Shown: positions 22,526 through 36,292 of the stretch, piece by piece | Layout of the letters: each line of letters starts with the position of its first letter | Position numbering within the stretch: the first letter of the stretch is position 1 | Assembly (NCBI GenBank): GCA_029721435.1 | Contig: CM056584.1 | Coordinates: forward strand, 7,274,395-7,338,394 | Origin: Gymnothorax reevesii | Taxonomy: Eukaryota > Chordata > Actinopteri > Anguilliformes > Muraenidae | Reading direction: 5' to 3' | DNA length: 64,000 nucleotides | Notes under the pieces: generated by a model | What the model saw: only the letters and a program-made list of their open reading frames with translations | Told to the model about the DNA's origin: nothing | The model's database searches: none | Program-made: the position numbers and the translations under genes

Positions 22526-24632
22526 GATCTAATGTGAGTGCTAATATCTGCTCATTTTCATACTGTAAGTGTCCTCTATGATGTTAGAATGAGATCAGAT
22601 GGCATTTCTCCTTCACCCTTCTTGTATTATAAGCAAATTGAGTAATGTTAATGTTTCAATGCTAATGCTAACATGCTAATGCTAGCAATCTAATGTGAGT
22701 GCTAATACCTGGTCATTTTCATACTGTACATGTCTTCTATGATGGGAGTATGGGATCAGATGGCATTTCAGCTTAACCTTGCTTGTGTAAAATGGAAATT
22801 GAGTGACGTTAATGTTCGAATGCTAATGCTAACATGCTAATGCTAGTGATCTAATGTGAGTGCTAATACCTGGTCATTTTCATACTGTACATGTCCTCGA
22901 TGATGGGAGTATGAGATCAGATGGCTTTTCAGCTTAACCCTGCTTGTGTAAAATGGAAATTGAGTGACGTTAATGTTTGAATGCTAATGCTAACATGCTA
23001 ATGCTAGCGATCTAATGTGGGTTCTAATATCTGGTCATTTTCATACCATACGTGTCCTCTATGATGATAATAGGAGATCAGATGGCATTTCAGCTTAACC
23101 CTGCTTGTGTACAATGGAAATTAAGTGACGTTAATGTTTGAATGCTAATGCTAACATGCTAATGCTAGCGATCTAATGTGAGTGCTAATATCTGGTCATT
23201 TTCATACTACACGTGTCCTCTATGATGCTAATAGGAGTTCAGATGGCATTTCAGCTTAACCCTTCTTGTTTAAAATGGAAATTGAGTGATGTTAATGTTT
23301 AAATGCTAATGCTAACATGCTAATGCTAGCGCTCTAATGTGAGTGCTAATATGTGGTCATTTTCATACTGTACGTGTCCTCTATGATGGGAATATGGGAT
23401 CAGATGGCATTTCAGCTTAACCCTGTTTGTGTAAAATGGAAATTGAGTGACGTTAATGTTTAAATGCTAATGCTAACATGCTAATGCTAGCGATCTAATG
23501 TGAGTGCTAATATCTGGTCATTTTCATACTGTACGTGTCCTCTATGATGTTAATAGGAGATCAGATGGCATTTCAGCTTAACCCTGCTTGTGTAAAATGG
23601 AAATTTAGTGACGTTAATGTTTGAATGCTAATGCTTACATGCTAATGCTAGCGATCTAATGTGAGTGCTAATATCTGGTCATTTTCATACTGTACGGGTC
23701 CTCTATGATGGGAGTATGGGATCAGATGGCATTTCAGCTTAACCCTGCTTGTGTAAAATGGAAATTGAGTGATGTTAATGTTTGAATACTAATGCTAACA
23801 TGCTAATGCTAGCAATCTAATGTGAGTGCTAATATCTGGTCATTTTCATACTGTACGTGTCCTCTATGATGGGAGTATGGGATCAGATGGCATTTCAGCT
23901 TAACCCTGCTTGTGTAAAATAGAAATTGAGTGACGTTAATGTTTGAATGCTAATGCTAACATGCTAATGCTAGCGATCTTATGTGAGTGCTAATATATGG
24001 TCATTTTCATACTGTAAGTGTCCTCTATGATGTTAGTATGAGATCAGATGGCATTTCTCCTTCACCCTTCTTGTATTATGAGCAAATTGAGTAATGTTCA
24101 TGTTTCAATGCTAATGCTAACATGCTGATGCTAACATGCTAATGCTAGCGATCTAATGTGAGTGCTAATATCTGGTCATTTTCATACTGTACGTGTCCTC
24201 TATGATGTTAATTGGAGATCAGATGGCATTTCAGCTTAACCCTTCTTGTATAATAAAAAAATTTAGTAATGTTAATGTTTAAATGCTAATGCTAACATGC
24301 TAATGCTAGCGATCGAATGTGAGTTCTAATATCTGGTCATTTTCATACTATACGTGTCCTCTATAATGTTAATAGGAGATCAGATGGCATTTCAGCTTAA
24401 CCCTTCTTGTGTAAAATGGTAATTGAGTGACATTAATGTTTTAATACTCATGCTAACATGCTAATGCTAGCGATCTAATGTGAGTGCAAATATCTGGTCA
24501 TTTTCATACTGTACGTGTCCTCTATGATGGGAGTATTGGATCAGATGGCATTTCAGCTTAACCCTGCTTGTGTAAAATAAAAATTGAGTGACGTTAATGT
24601 TTGAATGCTAATGCTAACATGCTAATGCTAGC
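22526..24632 (+). repeat. HOR unit 11: complete 13-mer B-C-D-E-F-G-H-A-I-B'-J-K-L
   Basis: This is the only unit with all 13 classes in canonical order, so I use it as the reference HOR (2107 bp: twelve 161-bp monomers and one 175-bp B'). Starts are 22526, 22687, 22848, 23009, 23170, 23331, 23492, 23653, 23814, 23975, 24150, 24311 and 24472. E has the variants GTGGGTTC and GATGATAATAGG. Confidence 0.93.
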
Positions 24633-27600
24633 GATCTAATGTGAGTGCTAATATCTGGTCATTTTCATACTGTAAGTGTCCTCTATGATGTTAGTATGAG
24701 ATCAGATGGCATTTCTCCTTCACCCTTCTTGTATTATAAGCAAATTGAGTAATGTTAATGTTTCAATGCTAATGCTAACATGCTGATGCTAACATGCTAA
24801 TGCTAGCAATCTAATGTGAGTGCTAATACCTGGTCATTTTCATACTGTACATGTCTTCTATGATGGGAGTATGGGATCAGATGGCATTTCAGCTTAACCT
24901 TGCTTGTGTAAAATGGAAATTGAGTGACGTTAATGTTCGAATACTAATGCTAACATGCTAATGCTAGTGATCTAATGTGAGTGCTAATACCTGGTCATTT
25001 TCATACTGTACATGTCCTCTATGATGGGAGAATGAGATCAGATGGCTTTTCAGCTTAACCCTGCTTGTGGAAAATGGAAATTGAGTGACGTTAATGTTTG
25101 AATGCTAATGCTAACATGCTAATGCTAGCGATCTAATGTGAGTTCTAATATCTGGTCATTTTCATACCATACGTGTCCTCTATGATGTGAATAGGAGATC
25201 AGATGGCATTTCAGCTTAACCCTGCTTGTGTACAATGGAAATTTAGTGACGTTAATGTTTGAAAGCTAATGCTAACATGCTAATGCTAGCGATCTAATGT
25301 GAGTGCTAATATCTGGTCATTTTCATACTACACGTGTCCTCTATGATGCTAAAAGGAGTTCAGATGGCATTTCAGCTAAACCCTTCTTGTTTAAAATGGA
25401 AATTGAGTGATGTTAATGTTTAAATGCTAATTCTAACATGCTAATGCTAGCGCTCTAATGTGAGTGCTAATATCTGGTCATTTTCATACTGTACGTGTCC
25501 TCTATGATGTTAATAGGAGATCAGATGGCATTTCAGCTTAACCCTGCTTGTGTAAAATGGAAATTTAGTGACGTTAATGTTTGAATGCTAATGCTAACAT
25601 GCTAATGCTAGCGATCTAATGTGAGTGCTAATATATGGTCATTTTCATACTGTACGTGTCCTCTATGATGGGAGTATGGGATCAGATGGCATTTCAGCTT
25701 AACCCTGCTTTTGTAAAATGGAAATTGAGTGACGTTAATGTTTGAATACTAATGCTAACATGCTAATGCTAGCAATCTAATGTGAGTGCTAATATCTGGT
25801 CATTTTCATACTGTACGTGTCCTCTATGATGGGAGTATGGGATCAGATGGCATTTCAGCTTAACCCTGCTTGTGTAAAATAGAAATTGAGTGACGTTAAT
25901 GTTTGAATGCTAATGCTAACATGCTAATGCTAGCGATCTAATGTGAGTGCTAATATCTGGTCACTTTCATACTGTAAGTGTCCTCTATGATGTTAGTATG
26001 AGATCAGATGGCATTTCTCCTTCACCCTTCTTGTATTATGAGCAAATTGAGTAATGTTAATGTTTCAATGCTAATGCTAACGATCTAATGTGAGTGCTAA
26101 TATCTGGTCATTTTCATACTGTACGTGTCCTCTATGATGTTAATTGGAGATCAGATGGCATTTCAGCTCAACCCTTCTTGTATAATAAAAAAATTGAGTA
26201 ATGTTAATGTTTAAATGCTAATGCTAAAATGCTAATGCTAGCGATCTAATGTGAGTTCTAATATCTGGTCATTTTCATACTATACGTGTCCTCTATAATG
26301 TTAATAGGAGATCAGATGGCATTTCAGCTTAACCCTTCTTGTTTAAAATGGAAATTGAGTGACATTAATGTTTAAATACTCATGCTAACATGCTAATGCT
26401 AGCGATCTAATGTGAGTGCTAATATCTGGTCATTTTCATACTGTACGTGTCCTCTATGATGGGAGTATTGGATCAGATGGCATTTCAGCTTAACCCTGCT
26501 TGTGTAAAATAAAAATTGAGTGACATTAATGTTTAAATACTCATACTAACATGCTAATGCTAGCGATCTAATGTGAGTGCTAATATCTGGTCATTTTCAT
26601 ACTACACGTGTCCTCTATGATGCTAATAGGAGTTCAGATGGAATTTCAGCTTAACCCTTCTTGTTTAAAATGGAAATTGAGTGATGTTAATGTTTAAATG
26701 CTAATGCTAACATGCTAATGCTAGCGCTCTAATGTGAGTGCTCATATGTGGTCATTTTCATACTGTACGTGTCCTCTATGATGGGAATATGGGATCAGAT
26801 GGCATTTCAGCTTAACCCTGTTTGTGTAAAATGGAAATTGAGTGACGTTAATGTTTAAATGCTAATGCTGACATGCTAAATCTAGCGATCTAATGTGAGT
26901 GCTAATATCTGGTCATTTTTATACTGTACGTGTCCTCTATGATGTTAATAGGAGATCAGATGGCATTTCAGCTTAACCCTGCTTGTGTGAAATGGAAATT
27001 TAGTGACGTTAATGTTTGAATGCTAATGCTAACATGCTTATGCTAGCGAACTAATGTGAGTGCTAATATCTGGTCATTTTCATACTGTACGTGTCCTCTA
27101 TGATGGGAGTATGGGATCAGATGGCATTTCAGCTTAACCCTGCTTGTGTAAAATCGAAATTGAGTGACGTTAATGTTTGAATACTAATGCTAACATGCTA
27201 ATGCTAGCAATCTAAAGTGAGTGCTAATATCTGGTCATTTTCATACTGTACGTGTCCTCTATGATGGGAGTATGGGATCAGATGGCATTTCAGCTTAACC
27301 CTGCTTGTGTAAAATAGAAATTGAGTGACGTTAATGTTTGAATGCTAATGCTAACATGCTAATGCTAGCGATCTAATGTGAGTGCTAATATCTGGTCATT
27401 TTCATACTGTAAGTGTCCTCTATGATGTTACTATGAGATCAGATGGCATTTCTCCTTCACCGTTCTTGTATTATGAGCAAATTGAGTAATGTTAATGTTT
27501 CAATGCTAATGCTAACATGCTAATGCTAGCGATCTAATGTGAGTGCTAATATCTGGTCATTTTCATACTGTACGTGTCCTCTATGATGTTAATTGGAGAT

Positions 27601-28013
27601 CAGATGGCATTTCATCTTAACCCTTCTTGTATAATAAAAAAATTGAGTAATGTTCATGTTTAAATGCTAATGCTAACATGCCAATGCTAGCGATATAATG
27701 TGAGTTCTAATATCTGGTCATTTTCATACTATACGTGTCCTCTATAATGTTAATAGGAGATCAGATGGCATTTCAGCTTAACCCTTCTTGTGTAAAATGG
27801 AAATTGAGTGAAGTTTATGTTTGAATACTAATGCTAACATGCTAATGCTAGCAATCTAATGTGAGTGCTAATATCTGGTCATTTTCATACTGTACGTGTC
27901 CTCTATGATGGGAGTATTGGATCAGATGGCATTTCAGCTTAACCCTGCTTGTGTAAAATAAAAATTGAGTGACGTTAATGTTTGAATGCTAATGCTAACA
28001 TGCTAATGCTAGC
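24633..28013 (+). repeat. HOR unit 12: double unit, 21 monomers
   Basis: The first half is B 24633, C, D, E, F, H, A, I, B' 25935 (147 bp), J 26082, K 26243, L 26404. The second half is F 26565, G, H, A, I, B' 27370 (161 bp), J 27531, K/A hybrid 27692, L 27853. The second half lacks B-C-D-E. Private changes are more common here than in the flanks (for example GCTAAATCTAGC near 26876 and GCGATATAATG near 27692). Confidence 0.88.
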
Positions 28014-29959
28014 GATCTAATGTGAGTGCTAATATCTGGTCATTTTCATACTGTAAGTGTCCTCTATGATGTTAGTATGAGATCAGATGGCATTTCTCCT
28101 TCACCCTACTTGTATTATAAGCAAATTGAGTAATGTTAATGTTTCAATGCTAATGCTAACATGCTGATGCTAACATGCTAATGCTAGCAATCTAATGTGA
28201 GTGCTAATACCTGGTCATTTTCATACTGTACATGTCTTCTATGATGGGAGTATGGGATCAGATGGCATTTCAGCTTAACCTTGCTTGTGTAAAATGGAAA
28301 TTGAGTGACGTTAATGTTCGAATGCTAATGCTAACATGCTAATGCTAGTGATCTAATGTGAGTGCTAATACCTGGTCATTTTCATACTGTACATGTCCTC
28401 TATGATGGGAGTATGAGATCAGATGGCTTTTCAGCTTAACCCTGCTTGTGTAAAATGGAAATTGAGTGACGTTAATGTTTGAATGCTAATGCTAACATGC
28501 TAATGCTAGCGATCTAATGTGAGTTCTAATATCTGGTCATTTTCATACCATACGTGTCCTCTATGATGTTAATAGGAGATCAGATGGCATTTCAGCTTAA
28601 CCCTGCTTGTGTACAATGGAAATTTAGTGACGTTAATGTTTGAATGCTAATGCTAACATGCTAATGCTAGCGATCTAATGTGAGTGCTAATATCTGGTCA
28701 TTTTCATACTACACGTGTCCTCTATGATGCTAATAGGAGTTCAGATGGCATTTCAGCTTAACCCTTCTTGTTTAAAATGGAAATTGAGTGATGTTAATGT
28801 TTAAATACTAATGCTAACATGTTAATGCTAGCGCTCTAATGTGAGTGCTAATATGTGGTCATTTTCATACTGTACGTGTCCTCTATGATGGGAATATGGG
28901 ATCAGATGGCATTTCAGCTTAACCCTGTTTGTGTAAAATGGAAATTGAGTGACGTTAATGTTTAAATGCTAATGCTAACATGCTAATGCTAGCGATCTAA
29001 TGTGAGTGCTAATATCTGGTCATTTTCATACTGTACGTGTCCTCTATGATGGGAGTATGGGATCAGATGGCATTTCAGCTTAACCCTGCTTGTGTAAAAT
29101 GGAAATTGAGTGAAGTTAATGTTGGAATACTAATGCTAACATGCTTATGCTAGCAATCTATTGTGAGTGCCAATATCTGGTGATTTTCATACTGTACGTG
29201 TCCTCTATGATTGGAGTATGGGATCAGATGGCATTTCAGCTTAACCCTGCTTGTGTAAAATAGAAATTGAGTGATGTTAATGTTTGAATGCTAATGCTAA
29301 CATGCTAATGCTAGTGATCTAATGTGAGTGCTTATACCTGGTCATTTTCATACTGTACATGTCCTCTATGATGGGAGTATGGGATCAGATGGCGTTTCAG
29401 CTTAACCCTGCTTGTTTAAAATGGAAATTGAGTGACGTTAATGTTTGAATGCTAATGCTAACATGCTAATGCTAGCGATCTAATGTGAGTGCTAATATCT
29501 GGTCATTTTCAAACTGTACGTGTCCTCTATGATGTTAATAGGAGTTCAGATGGCATTTCAGCTTAACCCTGCTTGTGTAAAATGGAAATTGAGTGAAGTT
29601 TATGTTTGAATACTAATGCTAACATGCTAATGCTAGCAATCTAATGTGAGTGCTAATATCTGGTCATTTTCATACTGTACGTGTCCTCTATGATGGGAGT
29701 ATGGGATCAGATGGCATTTCAGCTTAACCCTTCTTGTGTAAAATGGAAATTGAGTGACATTAATATTTTAATACTCATGCTAACATGCTAATGCTAGCGA
29801 TCTAATGTGAGTGCTAATATCTGGTCATTTTCACACTGTACGTGTCCTCTATGATGGGAGTATTGGATCAGATGGCATTTCAGCTTAACCCTGCTTGTGG
29901 AAAATAAAAATTGAGTGACGTTAATGTTTGAATGCTAATGCTAACATGCTAATGCTAGC
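28014..29959 (+). repeat. HOR unit 13: 12 monomers, degenerate second half
   Basis: Starts: B 28014, C 28189, D 28350, E 28511, F 28672, G 28833, A 28994, I 29155, D-like 29316 (GATGGCGTTTCAGC, TTGTTTAAAATGG), H-like 29477 (CAAACTGTACG, GAAGTTTATG), A/K hybrid 29638 (AATATTTTAATAC), L 29799 (TGTGGAAAATAAAA). No B-family monomer follows I. The region near 29100-29220 has several private changes. Confidence 0.87.
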
Positions 29960-32387
29960 GATCTAATGTGAGTGCTAATATCTGGTCATTTTCATACTGT
30001 AATTGTCCTCTATGATGTTAGTATGAGATCAGATGGCATTTCTCCTTCACCCTTCTTGTATTATAAGCAAATTGAGTAATGTTAATGTTTCAATGCTAAT
30101 GCTAACATGCTGATGCTAACATGCTAATGCTAGCAATCTAATGTGAGTGCTAATACCTGGTCATTTTCATACTGTACATGTCTTCAATGATGGGAGTATG
30201 GGATCAGATGGCATTTCAGCTTAACCTTGCTTGTGTAAAATGGAAATTGAGTGATGTTAATGTTCGAATGCTAATGCTAACATGCTAATGCTAGTGATCT
30301 AATGTGAGTGCTAATAACTGGTCATTTTCATACTGTACATGTCCTCTATGATGGGAGTATGAGATCAGATGGCTTTTCAGCTTAACCCTGCTTGTGTAAA
30401 ATGGAAATTGAGTGACGTTAATGTTTGAATGCTAATGCTAACATGCTAATGCTAGCGATCTAATGTGAGTTCTAATATCTGGTCATTTTCATACCATACG
30501 TGTCCTCTATGATGTTAATAGGAGATCAGATGGCATTTCAGCTTAACCCTGCTTGTGTACAATGGAAATTTAGTGACGTTAATGTTTGAATGCTAATGCT
30601 AACATGCTAATGCTAGCGATCTAATGTGAGTGCTAATACCTGGTCATTTTCATACTGTACATGTCTTCTATGATGGGAGTATGGGATCAGATGGCATTTC
30701 AGCTTAACCTTGCTTGTGTAAAATGGAAATTGAGTGACGTTAATGTTTGAATGCTAATGCTAACATGCTAATGCTAGTGATCTAATGTGAGTGCTAATAC
30801 CTGGTCATTTTCATACTGTACATGTCCTCTATGATGGGATTATGAGATCAGATGGCTTTTCAGCTTAACCCTGCTTGTGTAAAATGGAAATTGAGTGACG
30901 TTAATGTTTGAATGCTAATGGTAACATGCTAATGCTGGCGATCTAATGTGAGTTCTAATATCTGGTCATTTTCATGCCATACGTGTCCTCTATGATGTTA
31001 ATAGGAGATCAGATGGCATTTCAGCTTAACCCTGATTGTGTACAATGGAAATTTAGCGACGTTAATGTTTGAATGCTAATGCTAACATGCTAATGCTAGC
31101 GATCTAATGTGAGTGCTAATATCTGGTCATTTTCATACTACACGTGTCCTTTATGATGTTAATAGGAGATCAGATGGCATTTCAGCTTAACCCTTCTTGT
31201 TTAAAATGGAAATTGAGTGATGTTAATGTTTAAATGCTAATGCTAACATGCTAATGCTAGCGCTCTAATGTGAGTGCTAATATGTGGTCATTTTCATTCT
31301 GTACGTGTCCTCTATGATGAGAATATGGGATCAGATGGCATTTCAGCTTAACCCTGTTTGTGTAAAATGGAAATTGAGTGATGGTAATGTTTGAATACTA
31401 ATGCTAACATGCTAATGCTAGCGATCTAATGTGAGTGCTTATATCTGGTCATTTTCATACTATACGTGTCCTCTATGATGTTAATAGGAGATAAGATGGC
31501 ATTTCAGCTTAACCCTTCTTGTATAATAAAAAATTGAGTAATGTTAATGTTTAAATGCTAATGCTAACATGCTAATGCTAGCGATCTAATGTGAGTTCTA
31601 ATATCTGTTCATTTTCATACTATACGTGTCCTCTATGATGTTAATAGGAGATCAGATGACATTTCAGCATAACCCTTTTTGTGTAAAATGGAAATTGAGT
31701 GACGTTAATGTTTAAATGCTAATGCTAACATGCTTATATTAGCGATTTAATGTGAGTGCTAATATCTGGTCATTTTCATACTGTACGTGTCCTCTATGAT
31801 GTTAATAGGAGATCAGATGGCATTTCAGCTTAACCCTTCTTGTATAATAAAAAAATTGAGTAATGTAAATGTTTAAATGCTAATGCTAACATGCTAATGC
31901 TAGCGATCTAATGTCAGTTCTAATATCTGGTCATTTCCATACTCTTCGTGTCCTCTATGATGTTAATAGGAGATCAGATGGCATTTCAGCTTAACCCTTC
32001 TTGTGTAAAATGGAAATTGAGTGACATTAATGTTTTAATACTAATGCTAACATGCTAATGCTAGCGATCTAATGTAAGTGCTAATATCTGGTCATTTTCA
32101 TACTGTACGTGTCCTCTATGATGGGAGTATGGGATCAGATGGCATTTCAGCTTAACCCTGCTTGTGTAAAATGGAAATTGAGTGAAGTTAATGTTTGAAT
32201 ACTAATGCTAACATGCTAATGCTAGCAATCTAATGTGAGTGCTAATATCTGGTCATTTTCATACTGTACGTGTCCTTTATGATGGGGGTATGGGATCAGA
32301 TGGCATTTCAGCTTAACCCTGCTTGTGTAAAATAGAAATTGAGTGACGTTAATGTTTGAATGCTAATGCTAACATGCTAATGCTAGC
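29960..32387 (+). repeat. HOR unit 14: 15 monomers, partner of unit 16
   Basis: Starts: B 29960, C 30135, D 30296, E 30457, C 30618, D 30779, E 30940, F-like 31101, G 31262, J-like 31423 (160 bp, A-tract one base shorter), K/G hybrid 31583, H/J hybrid 31744, K-like 31905 (CATTTCCATACTCTTCG), A 32066, I 32227 (GATGGGGGTATGGG). It contains no B'. The boundary TATTAGCGATTTAATG near 31737 is an easy landmark. Unit 16 has the same length (2428 bp) 3905 bp downstream. Confidence 0.88.
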
Positions 32388-33864
32388 GATCTAATGTGAG
32401 TGCTAATATCTGGTCATTTTCATACTGTAAGTGTCCTCTATCATGTCAGTATGAGATCAGATGGCATTTCTCCTTCACCCTTCTTGTATTATAAGCAAAT
32501 TGAGTAATGTTAATGTTTCAATGCTAATGCTAACATGCTGATTATAACATGCTAATGCTAGCAATCTAATGTGAGTGCTAATACCTGGTCATTTTCAAAC
32601 TGTACATGTCTTCTATGATGGGAGTATGGGATCAGATGGCATTTCAGCTTCACCCTTCTTGTGTAAAATGGAAATTGAGTAATGCTAATGCTAACATGCT
32701 GATGCTAACATGCTAATGCTAGCAATCAAATGTGAGTGCTAATACCTGGTCATTTTCATACTGTACATGTCCTCTATGATGGGAGTATGGGATCAGATGG
32801 CGTTTCAGCTTAACCCTGCTTGTTTAAAATGGAAATTGAGTGACGTTAATGTTTGAATGCTAATGCTAACATGCTAATGCTAGCGATCTAATGTGAGTGC
32901 TAATATCTGGTCATTTTCAAACTGTACGTGTCCTCTATGATGTTAATAGGAGTTCAGATGGCATTTCAGCTTAACCCTGCTTGTGTAAAATGGAAATTGA
33001 GTGAAGTTTATGTTTGAATACTAATGCTAACATGCTAATGCTAGCAATCTAATGTGAGTGCTAATATCTGGTCATTTTCATACTGTACGTGTCCTCTATG
33101 ATGGGAGTATGGGATCAGATGGCATTTCAGCTTAACCCTGCTTGTGTAAAATAGAAATTGAGTGACGTTAATGTTTGAATGCTCATGCTAACATGCTAAT
33201 GCTTGTGATCTAATGTGAGTGCTAATTTCTGGTCATTTTCATACTGTACGTGTCCTCTATGATGGGAGTATGGGATCAGATGGCATTTCTCCTTCACCCT
33301 TCTTGTATGATGAGCAAATTGAGTAATGTTAATGTTTCAATGCTAATGCTAACATGCTGATGCTAACATGCTAATGCTAGCGATCTAATGTGAGTGCTAA
33401 TATCTTGTCATTTTCATACTGTACGTGTCCTCTATGATGTTAATTGGAGATCAGATGGCATTTCAGCTTAACCCTTCTTGTATAATAAAAAAATTGAGTA
33501 ATGTTAATGTTTAAATGCTAATGCTAACATGCTAATGCTAGCAATCAAATGTGAGTTCTAATATCTGGTCATTTTCATACTATACATGTCCTCTATAATG
33601 TTATTAGGAGATCAGATGGCATTTCAGCTTAACCCTTCTTGTGTAAAATGGAAATTGAGTGACATTAATATTTTAATACTCATGCTAACATGCTAATGCT
33701 AGCGATCTAATGTGAGTGCTAATATCTGGTCATTTTCACACTGTACGTGTCCTCTATGATGGGAGTATTGGATCAGATGGCATTTCAGCTTAACCCTGCT
33801 TGTGGAAAATAAAAATTGAGTGACGTTAATGTTTGAATGCTAATGCTAACATGCTAATGCTAGC
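32388..33864 (+). repeat. HOR unit 15: 9 monomers
   Basis: Starts: B 32388, C/B-type hybrid 32563 (CAGCTTCACCC, shortened by 14 bp in the body but with three tail units, so 161 bp), D-like 32724, H-like 32885, A/I 33046, A/B' hybrid 33207 (175 bp, TTGTATGATGAGC), J 33382, K 33543, L 33704. 32724-33206 repeats the sequence of 29316-29798 (offset 3408). Confidence 0.87.
33207..33381 (+). repeat. Hybrid monomer A/B', 175 bp
   Basis: It starts as A (CTGTACGTG, GGGAGTATGGGATC) and switches to B' after GATGGCATTTC (TCCTTCACCC, TTGTATGATGAGC, three tail units). The switch point is the same conserved block used by the 7597 hybrid. Confidence 0.9.
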
Positions 33865-36292
33865 GATCTAATGTGAGTGCTAATATCTGGTCATTTTCAT
33901 ACTGTAATTGTCCTCTATGATGTTAGTATGAGATCAGATGGCATTTCTCCTTCACCCTTCTTGTATTATAAGCAAATTGAGTAATGTTAATGTTTCAATG
34001 CTAATGCTAACATGCTGATGCTAACATGCTAATGCTAGCAATCTAATGTGAGTGCTAATAACTGGTCATTTTCATACTGTACATGTCCTCTATGATGGGA
34101 GTATGAGATCAGATGGCTTTTCAGCTTAACCCTGCTTGTGTAAAATGGAAATTGAGTGACGTTAATGTTTGAATGCTAATGCTAACATGCTAATGCTAGC
34201 GATCTAATGTGAGTTCTAATATCTGGTCATTTTCATACCATACGTGTCCTCTATGATGTTAATAGGAGATCAGATGGCATTTCAGCTTAACCCTGCTTGT
34301 GTACAATGGAAATTTAGTGACGTTAATGTTTGAATGCTAATGCTAACATGCTAATGCTAGCGATCTAATGTGAGTGCTAATACCTGGTCATTTTCATACT
34401 GTACATGTCTTCTATGATGGGAGTATGGGATCAGATGGCATTTCAGCTTAACCCTGCTTGTGGAAAATAAAAATTGAGTGACGTTAATGTTTGAATGCTA
34501 ATGCTAACCGGCTAATGCTAGCAATCTAATGTGAGTGCTAATACCTGGTCATTTTCATACTGTACATGTCTTCTATGATGGGAGTATGGGATCAGATGGC
34601 ATTTCAGCTTAACCTTGCTTGTGTAAAATGGAAATTGAGTGACGTTAATGTTTGAATGCTAATGCTAACATGCTAATGCTAGTGATCTAATGTGAGTGCT
34701 AATACCTGGTCATTTTCATACTGTACATGTCCTCTATGATGGGATTATGAGATCAGATGGCTTTTCAGCTTAACCCTGCTTGTGTAAAATGGAAATTGAG
34801 TGACGTTAATGTTTGAATGCTAATGGTAACATGCTAATGCTGGCGATCTAATGTGAGTTCTAATATCTGGTCATTTTCATGCCATACGTGTCCTCTATGA
34901 TGTTAATAGGAGATCAGATGGCATTTCAGCTTAACCCTGATTGTGTACAATGGAAATTTAGCGAAGTTAATGTTTGAATGCTAATGCTAACATGCTAATG
35001 CTAGCGATCTAATGTGAGTGCTAATATCTGGTCATTTTCATACTACACGTGTCCTTTATGATGTTAATAGGAGATCAGATGGCATTTCAGCTTAACCCTT
35101 CTTGTTTAAAATGGAAATTGAGTGATGTTAATGTTTAAATGCTAATGCTAACATGCTAATGCTAGCGCTCTAAAATGAGTGCTAATATGTGGTCATTTTC
35201 ATACTGTACGTGTCCTCTATGATGGGAATATGGGATCAGATGGCATTTCAGCTTAACCCTGTTTGTGTAAAATGGAAATTGAGTGATGGTAATGTTTGAA
35301 TACTAATGCTAACATGCTAATGCTAGCGATCTAATATGAGTGCTTATATCTGGTCATTTTCATACTATACGTGTCCTCTATGATGTTAATAGGAGATAAG
35401 ATGGCATTTCAGCTTAACCCTTCTTGTATAATAAAAAATTGAGTAATGTTAATGTTTAAATGCTAATGCTAACATGCTAATGCTAGCGATCTTATGTGAG
35501 TTCTAATATCTGTTCATTTTCATACTATACGTGTCCTCTATGATGTTAATAGGAGATCAGATGACATTTCAGCATAACCCTTTTTGTGTAAAATGGAAAT
35601 TGAGTGACGTTAATGTTTAAATGCTAATGCTAACATGCTTATATTAGCGATTTAATGTGAGTGGTAATATCTGGTCATTTTCATACTGTACGTGTCCTCT
35701 ATGATGTTAATAGGAGATCAGATGGCATTTCAGCTTAACCCTTCTTGTATAATAAAAAAATTGAGTAATGTAAATGTTTAAATGCTAATGCTAACATGCT
35801 AATGCTAGCGATCTAATGTCAGTTCTAATATCTGGTCATTTCCATACTCTTCGTGTCCTCTATGATGTTAATAGGAGATCAGATGGCATTTCAGCTTAAC
35901 CCTTCTTGTGTAAAATGGAAATTGAGTGACATTAATGTTTTAATACTAATGCTAACATGCTAATGCTAGCGATCTAATGTAAGTGCTAATATCTGGTCAT
36001 TTTCATACTGTACGTGTCCTCTATGATGGGAGTATGGGATCAGATGGCATTTCAGCTTAACCCTGCTTGTGTAAAATGGAAATTGAGTGAAGTTAATGTT
36101 TGAATACTAATGCTAACATGCTAATGCTAGCAATCTAATGTGAGTGCTAATATCTGGTCATTTTCATACTGTACGTGTCCTTTATGATGGGGGTATGGGA
36201 TCAGATGGCATTTCAGCTTAACCCTGCTTGTGTAAAATAGAAATTGAGTGACGTTAATGTTTGAATGCTAATGCTAACATGCTAATGCTAGC
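33865..36292 (+). repeat. HOR unit 16: copy of unit 14 with local edits
   Basis: It matches unit 14 with offset 3905 bp. Edits: the first C is lost (B 33865 is followed directly by D 34040), and a C/L hybrid is added at 34362 (TGTGGAAAATAAAA, AACCGGC). Net length is unchanged at 2428 bp. Boundaries: 34201, 34362, 34523, 34684, 34845, 35006, 35167, 35328 (160 bp), 35488, 35649, 35810, 35971, 36132. Confidence 0.88.

Larger units (their letters stand above)
11089..23317 (+). repeat. Long segmental duplication, copy 1 (partner 51933-64000)
   Basis: Units 6-10 and part of 11, plus the K 3' half and L just before, match the last 12 kb of the window. The offset is 40844 bp up to about 13610 and 40683 bp after it; the 161-bp step is the D monomer present here and missing from the partner. 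Rare markers shared at matching places include the 147-, 155- and 158-bp monomers. The copy runs beyond the window end. Confidence 0.93.

Noticed and set aside
32563..32723. Inserted foreign element suggested by CAGCTTCACCC and the unusual tail
   Set aside because: All parts match C and B/B' monomers; it is a hybrid with a 14-bp body deletion and an extra tail unit.
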